NCBI GenBank assembly: GCA_024401515.1 | Contig: JAKSKY010000011.1 | Span: 1 to 39,419, forward strand | From: Paludibacteraceae bacterium | GTDB lineage: Bacteria > Bacteroidota > Bacteroidia > Bacteroidales > Paludibacteraceae | DNA length: 39,419 bases | Direction: 5' to 3' | Shown here: in pieces, positions 7,092-15,029 of the stretch | How positions within the stretch are numbered: the first letter of the stretch is position 1 | How the letters are laid out: each line of letters begins with the position of its first letter | The notes under the pieces: generated by a model | Seen by the model: the letters and a program-made list of their open reading frames with translations, nothing else | Databases searched by the model: none | Told to the model about the DNA's origin: nothing | Made by a program: the position numbers and the translations under genes

Positions 7092-7487
7092 ATGAGATTA
7101 ATAGCTATACCTACTAAGGACGGTTCAGTGGATGACCATTTCGGACATTGTGCTTACTATACAATCTATCATTTGGATGATGATAACAAGATTGTTGTGG
7201 TGGAGCGTTTGGACTCACCGCAAGGGTGTGGATGTAAATCCAATATCGCGTCTGTGATGCGCGAAATGGGGGTGACATTGATGTTGGCAGGCAATATGGG
7301 CGAGGGTGCCTTCAACAAATTGTCCGAGCAGGGAATCCAAGTGATCCGCGGATGCGAAGGCAAGGTTGAGGCTGTTTTGAACCAATACTTGGGCGGTAAA
7401 TTGAAGGATTCCGAGGAGGCGTGCAGTCACCACGACTGTCACGGATCAGACAATCTTAGTTTCACCTATATCGCCCCAAAAGAATAG
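7092..7487 (+). CDS. NifX/NifB-like dinitrogenase iron-molybdenum cofactor domain protein
   Basis: A 131-residue protein of the small Nif-Mo-cofactor-binding fold ('Dinitrogenase iron-molybdenum cofactor' domain). It starts 'IAIPTKDGSVDDHFGHC', the family's usual first strand and loop, with 'LMLAGNMGEGAFNKL' and 'GIQVIRGCEGKVEAVLNQYL' following. Such stand-alone proteins occur in non-fixing anaerobes and probably bind metal or metal clusters. Possible ligands here are Cys20, Cys46, Cys48, Cys88, and a tail with Cys111, His113, His114, Cys116 and His117. No nif gene is nearby. It is followed by the DUF2027-Smr gene after a second heptamer repeat. Confidence 0.85.
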   Translation: MRLIAIPTKDGSVDDHFGHCAYYTIYHLDDDNKIVVVERLDSPQGCGCKSNIASVMREMGVTLMLAGNMGEGAFNKLSEQGIQVIRGCEGKVEAVLNQYLGGKLKDSEEACSHHDCHGSDNLSFTYIAPKE

Positions 7488-7565
7488 AAATTATATAGTT
7501 TAGAAAAAGTTAAGGGACATGAATGGTCCTACCATTCTAAATTGACTTTGTCGAAGTTACGTTTC

Positions 7566-7593
7566 TTAACTCTTAATTCTTAATTCTTAACTT
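7566..7593 (+). repeat. Heptamer tandem repeat abutting the DUF2027-Smr start codon
   Basis: Four 7-nt units (TTAACTC, TTAATTC, TTAATTC, TTAACTT) end one base before the ATG at 7595. It is the same family as the arrays at 6834-6861 and 7049-7090. Confidence 0.8.
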
Positions 7594-7594
7594 T

Positions 7595-8653
7595 ATGGTA
7601 AAAGTTGGAGATAGAGTTCGCTTCCTCAATGCGACAGGAGGCGGTGTCGTTAGCAAGATTGTGAATCGTGAGATGGTTTTAGTGACCGATGACGACGGTT
7701 TTGATGTGCCTACTTTGGTGCGTGAATGCGTTGTGGTGGATAGCGGAGAGAATCGTTCGGAGAACAAATCCGCCGCATCTCAGAACATACCATCCAAGGA
7801 GAAAAAAATAGAGGATGTGGTGCCTGAGCAGGAGGATGATGACTACGATCCGGGTGAGGAGACCAAGGAGGGAGAGACCTTGAATGTATTCTTGGCCTAT
7901 CTTCCACAAGATCCGAAGAAGCTATCCGTGACCGATTACGATTGCTATTTGGTAAATGATAGTAACTATTACTTGGGCTATAATGTGGCGAGTGGCAATG
8001 GTTCCATGTTTATCTCCCGCGCCGCGGGATTCATTCAACCGAACACCAAATTGTTGTTGGAGGAGGTGAAGAAGGAGCAGTTGAATGACTTGGAGATTCT
8101 CCGTGTCCAATTGATGCCTTTCAAGCAGAAGAAGGCCTACAAAGTGAAGCCTGCCTATGACGCGCAGATTAAGATCAATCCTGTGAAGTTCTATAAACTG
8201 CATAGCTTTACCGAGAATGATTATTTCGAGGAGGATGCGATGTTGTTCCCTATCGTGAAAAACGATGGCTTGGTGGAGCGTGAGATCTCCGCAGAATCCG
8301 TCTCTGAGATTTTGAAGAACAAGGAGACGAAGTTGCCAGCTAAGGTCTCTGTATCCAGCAAACCGAAACAGGAGATCGTAGAGATTGATTTGCACATCGA
8401 ACAGCTCTTGGACAACACCACAGGTATGAGCAACGGAGATATGCTCCAATATCAAATCGATAAGTTCCATGAAGTGATGCAGCAATATGCGAAGAGCAAA
8501 GGGCAAAAGATTGTCTTTATTCATGGTAAGGGAGACGGTGTGTTGCGTAAGGAGATTCTACAACAGTTGAAGCACAAGTATGCCTCTTGCTATGTGCAGG
8601 ACGCCTCCTTCTTGGAGTATGGCTATGGTGCGACAATGGTAACGATTAAATAA
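7595..8653 (+). CDS. DUF2027 and Smr domain protein
   Basis: A 352-residue protein. The N-terminus ('VKVGDRVRFLNATGGGVVSKI') is the DUF2027 start typical of Bacteroidota Smr proteins. An acidic, low-complexity linker around residues 55-95 follows, then a middle beta-rich region (about 95-220). The C-terminal Smr domain carries the two family signatures: 'DLHIEQL' (Asp265, His267) and 'HGKGDGVLR' from His310. Smr domains of MutS2-like proteins have endonuclease or nucleic-acid-binding roles; the role of the DUF2027-Smr form is not established. The CNNM/CBS gene begins 6 nt downstream, so the two are co-transcribed. The start is preceded by a heptamer repeat rather than a clear ribosome binding site. 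Confidence 0.87.
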   Translation: MVKVGDRVRFLNATGGGVVSKIVNREMVLVTDDDGFDVPTLVRECVVVDSGENRSENKSAASQNIPSKEKKIEDVVPEQEDDDYDPGEETKEGETLNVFLAYLPQDPKKLSVTDYDCYLVNDSNYYLGYNVASGNGSMFISRAAGFIQPNTKLLLEEVKKEQLNDLEILRVQLMPFKQKKAYKVKPAYDAQIKINPVKFYKLHSFTENDYFEEDAMLFPIVKNDGLVEREISAESVSEILKNKETKLPAKVSVSSKPKQEIVEIDLHIEQLLDNTTGMSNGDMLQYQIDKFHEVMQQYAKSKGQKIVFIHGKGDGVLRKEILQQLKHKYASCYVQDASFLEYGYGATMVTIK

Positions 8654-8659
8654 CAGATT

Positions 8660-9739
8660 ATGACACTTTTGATTATATCCTTAATCCTAACACTAGGCAT
8701 CTCCTTCCTCTGCTCCTTGATGGAATCGGTGCTCTATTCCACTACCACCTCCTACATTGAGTCCCTGGAGGACACGAAGGGCGTTCGATTGTTGAAGGAG
8801 TTGAAGTACAATATTGAGAAGCCGATCGCCGCGATTTTGTCATTGAATACCATCGCCAATACGGCGGGTGCCTCCGTCGTGGGCGCGCAGGCTGCTGAGG
8901 TGTTGGGCAATGAACTCTTCGGTTATATGTCCGCTCTGTTGACGGTCTTGGTTTTGATATTCTCCGAAATCATTCCTAAGACCATCGGTTCGAACTATTG
9001 GCGGGATCTTTGCGTCCCTATCGGTTATATCATCAAGGGAGTCTATTACCTCTGTTTTCCTCTGGTGGTGGCCTCTCAATTTTTGACCAAATTGTTTACC
9101 AAGAAGCAGACCAGTACGATCAGCCGTGAAGAGGTGGCTGCCTTGACGAAAATTGGTGAGCGTGAGGGAGTCTTTATGACCAGCGAGAGCAAAATCATCA
9201 ATAACTTGGTGAAGATGCAGACCATCAAGGTCCACTCCATTATGACGCCCCGTACGGTGGTTTTGGCGGCGCAGGAGGATATGACCTTGGGTGAATTCTT
9301 CAAGCAGAAGCGTTACTTATGTTATTCCCGAATCCCTGTCTATACGGAGGATATTGATGATATTACAGGATTTGTCTTAAAAACAGATATTTTGATGCAC
9401 CTTGCCAATGGCAAGAAAAATCTAAAACTGAAGTCCATCAAGCGTGACATCATGGTATGTTACGAGAATACATCCATGCCTAAATTTTATGATCTTTTGG
9501 TGACCCGCAAAGAGCATATCGCCTTGGTGATCGATGAGTATGGTGGCATGGAGGGTATCGTGACCATGGAGGATGTCGTGGAGACAATCCTGGGTTTGGA
9601 GATCACGGACGAGAGCGATGCGCAAACCGATATGCAGGCCTTTGCCAAGGCGCTTTGGGCGAAACGTGCCAAGAACCTTGACGTGGCTGAGGTGGATGAT
9701 GATGACAAGATTGAATCCGAAGGAGGATCAGTTGAATAA
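8660..9739 (+). CDS. CNNM/CBS-domain membrane protein (hemolysin-like, CorC family)
   Basis: A 359-residue protein. Residues 1-140 form the CNNM (DUF21) membrane domain with about four hydrophobic segments, including 'NTIANTAGASVVGAQAAEVLG' and 'LVLIFSEIIPKTIGSNY'. A CBS pair follows (about 190-315), beginning at 'VHSIMTPRTVV' and ending 'IDEYGGMEGIVTMEDVVETILG'. Family members are linked to Mg/Co or Na-coupled ion transport in the inner membrane; the older name hemolysin is not informative. The usual C-terminal CorC/HlyC domain is absent, and the protein ends in an acidic tail. The 3' end overlaps the convergent rseP gene by 12 bp, so no terminator separates them. Confidence 0.87.
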   Translation: MTLLIISLILTLGISFLCSLMESVLYSTTTSYIESLEDTKGVRLLKELKYNIEKPIAAILSLNTIANTAGASVVGAQAAEVLGNELFGYMSALLTVLVLIFSEIIPKTIGSNYWRDLCVPIGYIIKGVYYLCFPLVVASQFLTKLFTKKQTSTISREEVAALTKIGEREGVFMTSESKIINNLVKMQTIKVHSIMTPRTVVLAAQEDMTLGEFFKQKRYLCYSRIPVYTEDIDDITGFVLKTDILMHLANGKKNLKLKSIKRDIMVCYENTSMPKFYDLLVTRKEHIALVIDEYGGMEGIVTMEDVVETILGLEITDESDAQTDMQAFAKALWAKRAKNLDVAEVDDDDKIESEGGSVE

Positions 9740-11050
9740 AAATCTGATCACGTCGTTCGTATTGGCGAATAGAATCAAAGTCATTAAGAAAATCATGCCA
9801 ATCATCTGCGCTCTGATAAGGGCCTTTTGACTTGGCTTTTTTCTTGTGATGATCTCGTACAATAGGAACATGATGTGTCCGCCATCCAATCCTGGAATTG
9901 GCAAAAGGTTCATAAAGGCTAAGATCACCGATAAAAATGCAGTGATTTCCCAGAATGTTTCCGCATCGAATTGGTTAGGGAAAAGTCTACCGATGGAGAT
10001 GAATCCACCTAAGCTTTCGGCCCCCTCCTTGGTGAATACGTACTTCATGCTATTGGCATAACCTGTTAGTTTACGTACGCTTTTTTGTAATCCGTTAGGA
10101 ATTGATTCCAAAAGTGTGTAGCGTTTGGTCGTGATGGGAAATAATGCACTAAGTGGTTTCATATAGACACCGATTTTTCCATGTATGTCTGGTGTCAATA
10201 TCAATTGAACCTCTTCCTTATTTCTCATGACGGTGACAGAAACATTACGGTTTCTATGATCGGCGAATACATCGATGCAGTGTCCCATAAACGCTTGGGC
10301 GGAATCTCCTACGGAGATGATACTGTCGCCTGTCATCATGCCGGCTAACTCCGCACGGGAACCTTTGATGATGGAATCTACCACGAAAGGCATTCTGAAG
10401 GTAGCGAATCCTTTCTTCTCTTGCAAAATATCTTGCATGAGATTGCCATCCATTGTCAAACTCACCTCTTCCCCCGCTCTTCGTACGACTACCGTATGGG
10501 CGTTAGCGATGTTGTAGAATGCGTCTTCGTTGAATTGGTCTAATACTATATCATCCGCACGAAGAAGAACATCTCCGTCTTGAAAGCCAGCTTTGAGGGC
10601 GGCAGGACTGAATTCCATTCCTGATTTGGCATCTTGAAGGGCTATGTATTTTTCGCCGAAATGGAACGAAATCATCGTATAGAGACCGATGGCAAGTATA
10701 AAATTGAATGTTACACCTGCTATCATGACGATGAGACGTTGCCATGCCGGTTTGGATCGGAACTCCCAATCTTGGACGGGACGTTTCATCTGTTCCGTAT
10801 CCATGGACTCATCAATCATACCCGCAATTTTCACGTATCCGCCTAGGGGCAACCATCCCACTCCGAAGGTCGTGTCGCTATTCTTGGGTTTGAACTTGAA
10901 TAGCGAGAACCAAGGGTTGAAGAAGATGTAAAATTTCTCTACGCGGATCTTGAAGATGCGCGCGAAAAGAAAGTGCCCAAACTCATGGATAACGACCAAG
11001 AGCGATAGACTTAGAAAAAATTGAAGTGTAGGGACGATGATATGTTCCAT
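9728..11050 (-). CDS. rseP: RseP-type site-2 zinc metalloprotease
   Basis: A 440-residue intramembrane protease of the S2P/RseP family, which cleaves anti-sigma factors or signal-peptide remnants within the membrane. The zinc motif HEFGH is at 22-26 (His22, Glu23, His26). The second motif 'NLLPIPGLDGG' at 381-391 supplies the aspartate ligand. The middle region contains PDZ-like sequence ('SRAELAGMMTGDSIISVGD'). Length and order match full-length RseP. It is the last gene of a long leftward block, 23 nt after dxr. The adjacency of dxr and rseP is common in bacteria. The 3' end overlaps the convergent CNNM gene. Confidence 0.95.
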   Translation of the reverse strand: MEHIIVPTLQFFLSLSLLVVIHEFGHFLFARIFKIRVEKFYIFFNPWFSLFKFKPKNSDTTFGVGWLPLGGYVKIAGMIDESMDTEQMKRPVQDWEFRSKPAWQRLIVMIAGVTFNFILAIGLYTMISFHFGEKYIALQDAKSGMEFSPAALKAGFQDGDVLLRADDIVLDQFNEDAFYNIANAHTVVVRRAGEEVSLTMDGNLMQDILQEKKGFATFRMPFVVDSIIKGSRAELAGMMTGDSIISVGDSAQAFMGHCIDVFADHRNRNVSVTVMRNKEEVQLILTPDIHGKIGVYMKPLSALFPITTKRYTLLESIPNGLQKSVRKLTGYANSMKYVFTKEGAESLGGFISIGRLFPNQFDAETFWEITAFLSVILAFMNLLPIPGLDGGHIMFLLYEIITRKKPSQKALIRAQMIGMIFLMTLILFANTNDVIRFLFN

Positions 11051-11073
11051 GCTGTGAATGTCGGTGATTGCTA

Positions 11074-12225
11074 TTATTTAGACGCTAGTTCAGCGGCGAT
11101 TTGACGAGCCTCCTTGTCACTCTCCACGTAAACTTCGTAGGAAGTTTGCTTGGTGAAGGTGGCTGTCTGCATTGTTTTCTCGATGATGTCGGACATTTGA
11201 AGGAATCCGATGTTGCCTTTTAGGAATTCAGCCACCACGATTTCATTAGCCGCATTAAGGATACAAGGCATATTACCGCCCTTATCCATCGCCTCGAAGG
11301 CAAAGGCAAGGTTGCGGAAAACCTCCATGTCCGGTTTTTCGAAGGTGAGATCCTTGCAATCGAAGAAATCCAATCGTTTGAAATTGTTTTTCAATCTATT
11401 AGGGAATCCAAATGCATATTGGATCGGCAATTTCATATCGGGCAAGCCCATCTGGGCTTTTACGCTTCCATCCTCGAATTGTACCATGGAGTGGATGATG
11501 GATTGTGGATGTACCACGGGAACGATTTGTTCCGGTTTCACGTTGAACAACCATTTCGCTTCGATTACCTCAAATCCCTTATTCATCATGGAGGCGGAGT
11601 CGATGGTGATTTTAGCGCCCATGCTCCAGTTGGGATGTTTCAAAGCATCCTTGGCCGTTACTGTCTCCAAGAACTTTCTGTCTTTGCCGCGGAATGGGCC
11701 TCCGGAAGCGGTCAGAATAATGCGTTCGATAGGACTTTGTTCTCCTACGAGACATTGAAAAATAGCGGAGTGTTCTGAATCGACGGGTAGGATAGGACAT
11801 CTGTTTTGGATGGCCAAATCGCAAACCAATTCTCCCGCCACGACCATGGTCTCCTTGTTGGCCAAGGCGATGGTTTTGCCCGCTTTCAATGCGGCGATGG
11901 TGGGTTGGAGGCCTGAATAGCCTACCATGGCGGTCAATACGATATCCACAGCCTCCATGGATGCCACGTCCGCGATGGATTGGGATCCGGCGAAGACTTT
12001 TATCGGCAAATCGGACAAGGCCTCCTTGACGGTCGCATATTTCGCCTCGTTGGCGATGACTACCATCTCAGGTTTGAATTTTCTTGCCTGTTGGATCAGT
12101 AGTTCATCACTGTTGTTGGCTGTCAACGCATATACTTCGAAGAGGTCGGATTGCTCTTCAATTACTTCCAAAGCTTGGGTTCCGATGGAACCTGTCGAGC
12201 CTAAAACCGCTATTTGTTTCTTCAT
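11074..12225 (-). CDS. dxr: 1-deoxy-D-xylulose 5-phosphate reductoisomerase
   Basis: A 383-residue Dxr/IspC, which converts DXP to 2-C-methyl-D-erythritol 4-phosphate with NADPH in the MEP isoprenoid pathway. The NADPH-binding motif GSTGSIG is at residues 9-15. Other family segments are 'TIALANKETMVVAGELV', 'LPVDSEHSAIFQ', 'TASGGPFRG' and 'NKGFEVIEAKWLF', covering the metal and substrate sites. Length and motifs are intact. The gene lies 22 nt after the M23-like gene and 23 nt before rseP, in one transcription block. Confidence 0.97.
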   Translation of the reverse strand: MKKQIAVLGSTGSIGTQALEVIEEQSDLFEVYALTANNSDELLIQQARKFKPEMVVIANEAKYATVKEALSDLPIKVFAGSQSIADVASMEAVDIVLTAMVGYSGLQPTIAALKAGKTIALANKETMVVAGELVCDLAIQNRCPILPVDSEHSAIFQCLVGEQSPIERIILTASGGPFRGKDRKFLETVTAKDALKHPNWSMGAKITIDSASMMNKGFEVIEAKWLFNVKPEQIVPVVHPQSIIHSMVQFEDGSVKAQMGLPDMKLPIQYAFGFPNRLKNNFKRLDFFDCKDLTFEKPDMEVFRNLAFAFEAMDKGGNMPCILNAANEIVVAEFLKGNIGFLQMSDIIEKTMQTATFTKQTSYEVYVESDKEARQIAAELASK

Positions 12226-12247
12226 AAGAGAAATGTCTTTTGCTAAA

Positions 12248-13111
12248 TTAAAAAGAGATGTAGGAGAGCGGGTTCACCGCTACGCCCTCTTTCCACAATT
12301 CAAATTCGAAGTAGGAGTCCGAACCATTTCTGAAGGTGATTAGGATCTCTCCCGCATGGACCTTCATGCCTTTTTGCTTGATGAAAGGTTGCTTTGCCTT
12401 GTAGACCGTCACGATGTTGTCCGCATGTTGGATGCAAAGCACATATTGGTTGTGGAATGAATAGTCCGAAGAGATGATGATACCATCCAATACGGAAAGT
12501 GCGCTGGTGTTCTGTACCGCAACGATGGTTGTGCCGTAAACCCCCTTTTTTATGTTGAAGGTATCGATGATACGGCCTTGTGCGGGAGAGCACATCAGAT
12601 AGGTGGTCTCGATCTTTTCCGAGTTGGCGCTGATGGAGTTGAGGTTTTCAATTTCGCTTGACTCGTAGGCGTTTCGGTATGCGATCTCCTTTTCGGAAGG
12701 CTCAAAGTTGATTTTGTCCGTATTGACGTTCTTCAGATCTTGCGTCGCTTTGGTGGAATCGAATTCCACTTGTCCTGTCATCACGGCGCGTAGGCCATCC
12801 ATGTATTGTACTTGTATTTTCAGTTGCTCGGAAAGGGAGTCTATCGTTAAGGCGTCGCGCATCAGTTCGCTGCGTAGACTAATATTCTCCGTGTAGCCTG
12901 GAAGGAATCCTCTCAGTGGGGTCTTGATGATAAGGAAAGCGATGAGGAAGAAAACAACGATGGCTGTGATGAAGACTGCCGTCACCACCGAACCTTTGGA
13001 GAGTCTTATGTGAAAGACCTCTTCAAGGGTGTTTTCGTTCAAGATGGAAACCTTGTATTTGAATCGTATGATTCGTATGATTCGTTTGATTAAACTACCT
13101 TTTTTGTCCAT
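12248..13111 (-). CDS. Membrane-anchored degenerate M23/LytM-like protein
   Basis: A 287-residue protein with a cytoplasmic N-terminus of about 35 residues, one transmembrane helix ('TAVFITAIVVFFLIAFLI'), a helical region likely to be coiled coil, and a C-terminal LytM fold. The LytM part is recognisable from 'CSPAQGRIIDTFN' through 'FIKQKGMKVHAGEILITF' to 'VAVNPLSYI'. The zinc ligands are lost: the HxxxD site reads as 'YGTTIVAV' and the HxH site as 'SYFEFEL'. It is probably not a peptidase and may act as a regulator or scaffold, as EnvC/NlpD-type degenerate LytM proteins do. ATG 13111 is preferred, being 1 nt after the stop of the TrmH-family gene; an earlier in-frame start would overlap that gene. 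Confidence 0.75.
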   Translation of the reverse strand: MDKKGSLIKRIIRIIRFKYKVSILNENTLEEVFHIRLSKGSVVTAVFITAIVVFFLIAFLIIKTPLRGFLPGYTENISLRSELMRDALTIDSLSEQLKIQVQYMDGLRAVMTGQVEFDSTKATQDLKNVNTDKINFEPSEKEIAYRNAYESSEIENLNSISANSEKIETTYLMCSPAQGRIIDTFNIKKGVYGTTIVAVQNTSALSVLDGIIISSDYSFHNQYVLCIQHADNIVTVYKAKQPFIKQKGMKVHAGEILITFRNGSDSYFEFELWKEGVAVNPLSYISF

Positions 13112-13112
13112 T

Positions 13113-13868
13113 TTACAATTCTCTTCTTCTAAATTCTGCACAAACGATACCCGTCGCCATGGCTACGTTAAGGGATTCGGAAGTTTCCCTTCCCTTCGGG
13201 TAGTTCGGAATGAATAGGCGTTGGTTGATGTGTCGGGAAATCTCCTCGGAGATGCCGTTTCCTTCGTTGCCCATTACGATGATACCGTTGGACGAAAGCG
13301 CTTGTTTGTACATATCTTGTCCATCCAGGAATGTTCCGTAGATGGGTGTTTCATGGTTCTCTCTCAAAAATTGGCCCAAATCCGTATAATGGACTTTTAC
13401 GCGGGCGATGGCTCCCATGGTAGCTTGTACCACCTTGGGATTGTATACATCCACAGTCTCCATGGAGCAGACGATGTTTTCGATGCCGAACCAGTCCGCC
13501 ACTCGGATGATGGTTCCCAGATTGCCTGGATCTTGGATGGTGTCCAACGCTAGAACAAGTTGTTCGCGCATCACCTTTTTGTCCATCTGGTAGTTCGGTT
13601 TGTCGAAAATCGCTATGGCGGATTGTGGGGATTGAAGTAGGGAGGCTTTGCAGATCTCCTCCTTCTCTGCGATGATGACCTCGTCGGCGGAAGGGAAGGG
13701 GTGTTCCTGCAGGAATGGTTCTGTGCAGATCAATGTACGGCAATGGAAGGCTGGAAGCAGGTCGGATACTAGCTTGTTCCCCTCCGCGAGGAAGAGACCT
13801 TGTGCGTCCCGTTCCTTTTTCTTCGCCAACGATGCGATGGTACGTATTTTGTTCTTGCTCAGTGCCAT
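13113..13868 (-). CDS. TrmH/SpoU-family RNA 2'-O-methyltransferase
   Basis: A 251-residue SPOUT methyltransferase. An N-terminal substrate-binding domain ('SLAKKKERDAQGLFLAEG') precedes the knotted catalytic domain. The three SpoU motifs are present: 'LALDTIQDPGNLGTIIRVADWFG', 'IVMGNEGNGISEE' and 'PKGRETSESLNVAMATGIVC'. Members 2'-O-methylate ribose in rRNA or tRNA; which RNA is modified cannot be told here. It lies 7 nt after the DUF4827 lipoprotein gene and 1 nt before the degenerate LytM gene, inside the leftward block. Confidence 0.92.
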   Translation of the reverse strand: MALSKNKIRTIASLAKKKERDAQGLFLAEGNKLVSDLLPAFHCRTLICTEPFLQEHPFPSADEVIIAEKEEICKASLLQSPQSAIAIFDKPNYQMDKKVMREQLVLALDTIQDPGNLGTIIRVADWFGIENIVCSMETVDVYNPKVVQATMGAIARVKVHYTDLGQFLRENHETPIYGTFLDGQDMYKQALSSNGIIVMGNEGNGISEEISRHINQRLFIPNYPKGRETSESLNVAMATGIVCAEFRRREL

Positions 13869-13875
13869 AGTTTGA

Positions 13876-14478
13876 TTATTCCAAACCTACCAACTCGATT
13901 TCGTAATACATTGGACGGTACTCCTCCGCATCGGAAAGGGTGCTTCCTGTGATGGTGACATTGCTCTCGTTACCGATTTTGAACGGAATGATCACCTTGC
14001 ATTTTCCACCAACACGAAGGTTCTTGACCGCTTGTTGGAATCCCTCTCCGAAAGTGGATCCGGAGGCATCGGATGTGATCTTGAAACTTTGTGGGTCGGG
14101 AGAGTATTGCGCTGTGCAATTGTATCTCATGGTACCGGTCAATGTGTATCCCGCGTAGCGAACGTAGGCGGTCCAGTTCTTTTGTGGAACGGTGGTGCCT
14201 TCTCCCAATTTCACTTGGTGGTAATAAAGACCCTCCGCCTTTCCTGAAGCGTATAGATAGTAGATCTCATTGCCATTGCTGTCCACCCAGTCGCCGCTGT
14301 CCGCAGGCATTGTACCGGCTATGGTGACATGGTGGTCCTTGATGAAATTTTCGATTTGATCGTCCTCCTCGTCCAAATGGTCGGAATAGGTCATTGTCTT
14401 TCCACATCCGCTAAGTGTGACGTATAGTAGGCTGGTTAACGCGAAAGCGGCTATTTTAATTTTGCTTTTAAGGATCAT
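13876..14478 (-). CDS. DUF4827 family lipoprotein
   Basis: A 200-residue lipoprotein with a signal ending in the lipobox 'LSGC' (Cys25). The body matches the Bacteroidota DUF4827 family, related in fold to FKBP-type prolyl isomerases: 'YVRYAGYTLTGT' and 'GFQQAVKNLRVGGKCKVIIPF' resemble the FKBP strand and loop pattern. Whether it has isomerase activity is unknown. It sits 17 nt after an FKBP-type lipoprotein gene, and the two are probably paralogous envelope proteins from the same transcript. Confidence 0.8.
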   Translation of the reverse strand: MILKSKIKIAAFALTSLLYVTLSGCGKTMTYSDHLDEEDDQIENFIKDHHVTIAGTMPADSGDWVDSNGNEIYYLYASGKAEGLYYHQVKLGEGTTVPQKNWTAYVRYAGYTLTGTMRYNCTAQYSPDPQSFKITSDASGSTFGEGFQQAVKNLRVGGKCKVIIPFKIGNESNVTITGSTLSDAEEYRPMYYEIELVGLE

Positions 14479-14495
14479 ATCTTGTGATTATTAAT

Positions 14496-15029
14496 TTAAT
14501 TCTTTTTTACCTCAATGATGGACAGTTTCATGAAGACAGGGGTCCAACTGTTGATACACTTTCCCTTTCCTGGGACGCCGAATGCGATGACCGATGGAAT
14601 GATGAACTCACCTTTGCCCCCTTCACGGAGTAGTCGGATCGATTCGCGGATGCCCACCTCGATGTCGGCATGGCCCAATCTGACAGTCTTCACGACATCC
14701 GTGATTTTGTCGCATGGCTCCTCTCCTAACGGACCGATGGTGTATTGGTAGGTCACCTCGTCGTTGGATAATATGGAGTCTCCTTTTCCTGGTTCTATGA
14801 TGTGGTATCGTAGTCCGGAGCTTGTTTTACCCATGTCGAGATGAAGGGAGTCGATGTAATGGCTGATCTCCTGCTCCTCCAATTCGTGGAATTGCTTGTT
14901 CATCTCAAGCAGATTCTCTTGGGTATGTTCCATCTCAATTTTGTTGACGGGTATTTGCACCTTTTCGTCTCCGCAAGCGCAGAGAAGCGTCAATGAGAGG
15001 AGTGGGAGGCAAAATGACAATTTATTCAT
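14496..15029 (-). CDS. FKBP-type peptidyl-prolyl isomerase lipoprotein
   Basis: A 177-residue lipoprotein with signal and lipobox 'LLCAC' just after the N-terminus. After a helical, charged linker (about residues 30-60) comes an FKBP domain with 'SGLRYHIIEPGKGD', 'VTYQYTI', 'GIRESIRLLREGGKGEFIIPSVIAFG' and a final beta strand. The family acts in the periplasm on proline-containing proteins. ATG 15029 lies in ATGAATAA, overlapping the stop of the DHH gene, so the genes are translationally coupled; a GTG at 15035 is also in frame. The active-site aromatic residues are only partly recognisable. Confidence 0.85.
   Translation of the reverse strand: MNKLSFCLPLLSLTLLCACGDEKVQIPVNKIEMEHTQENLLEMNKQFHELEEQEISHYIDSLHLDMGKTSSGLRYHIIEPGKGDSILSNDEVTYQYTIGPLGEEPCDKITDVVKTVRLGHADIEVGIRESIRLLREGGKGEFIIPSVIAFGVPGKGKCINSWTPVFMKLSIIEVKKN

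Noticed and set aside
7521-7537. Small hairpin between the NifX-like and DUF2027-Smr genes as a terminator
   Set aside because: A 7-bp stem with a 3-nt loop and no T-run.
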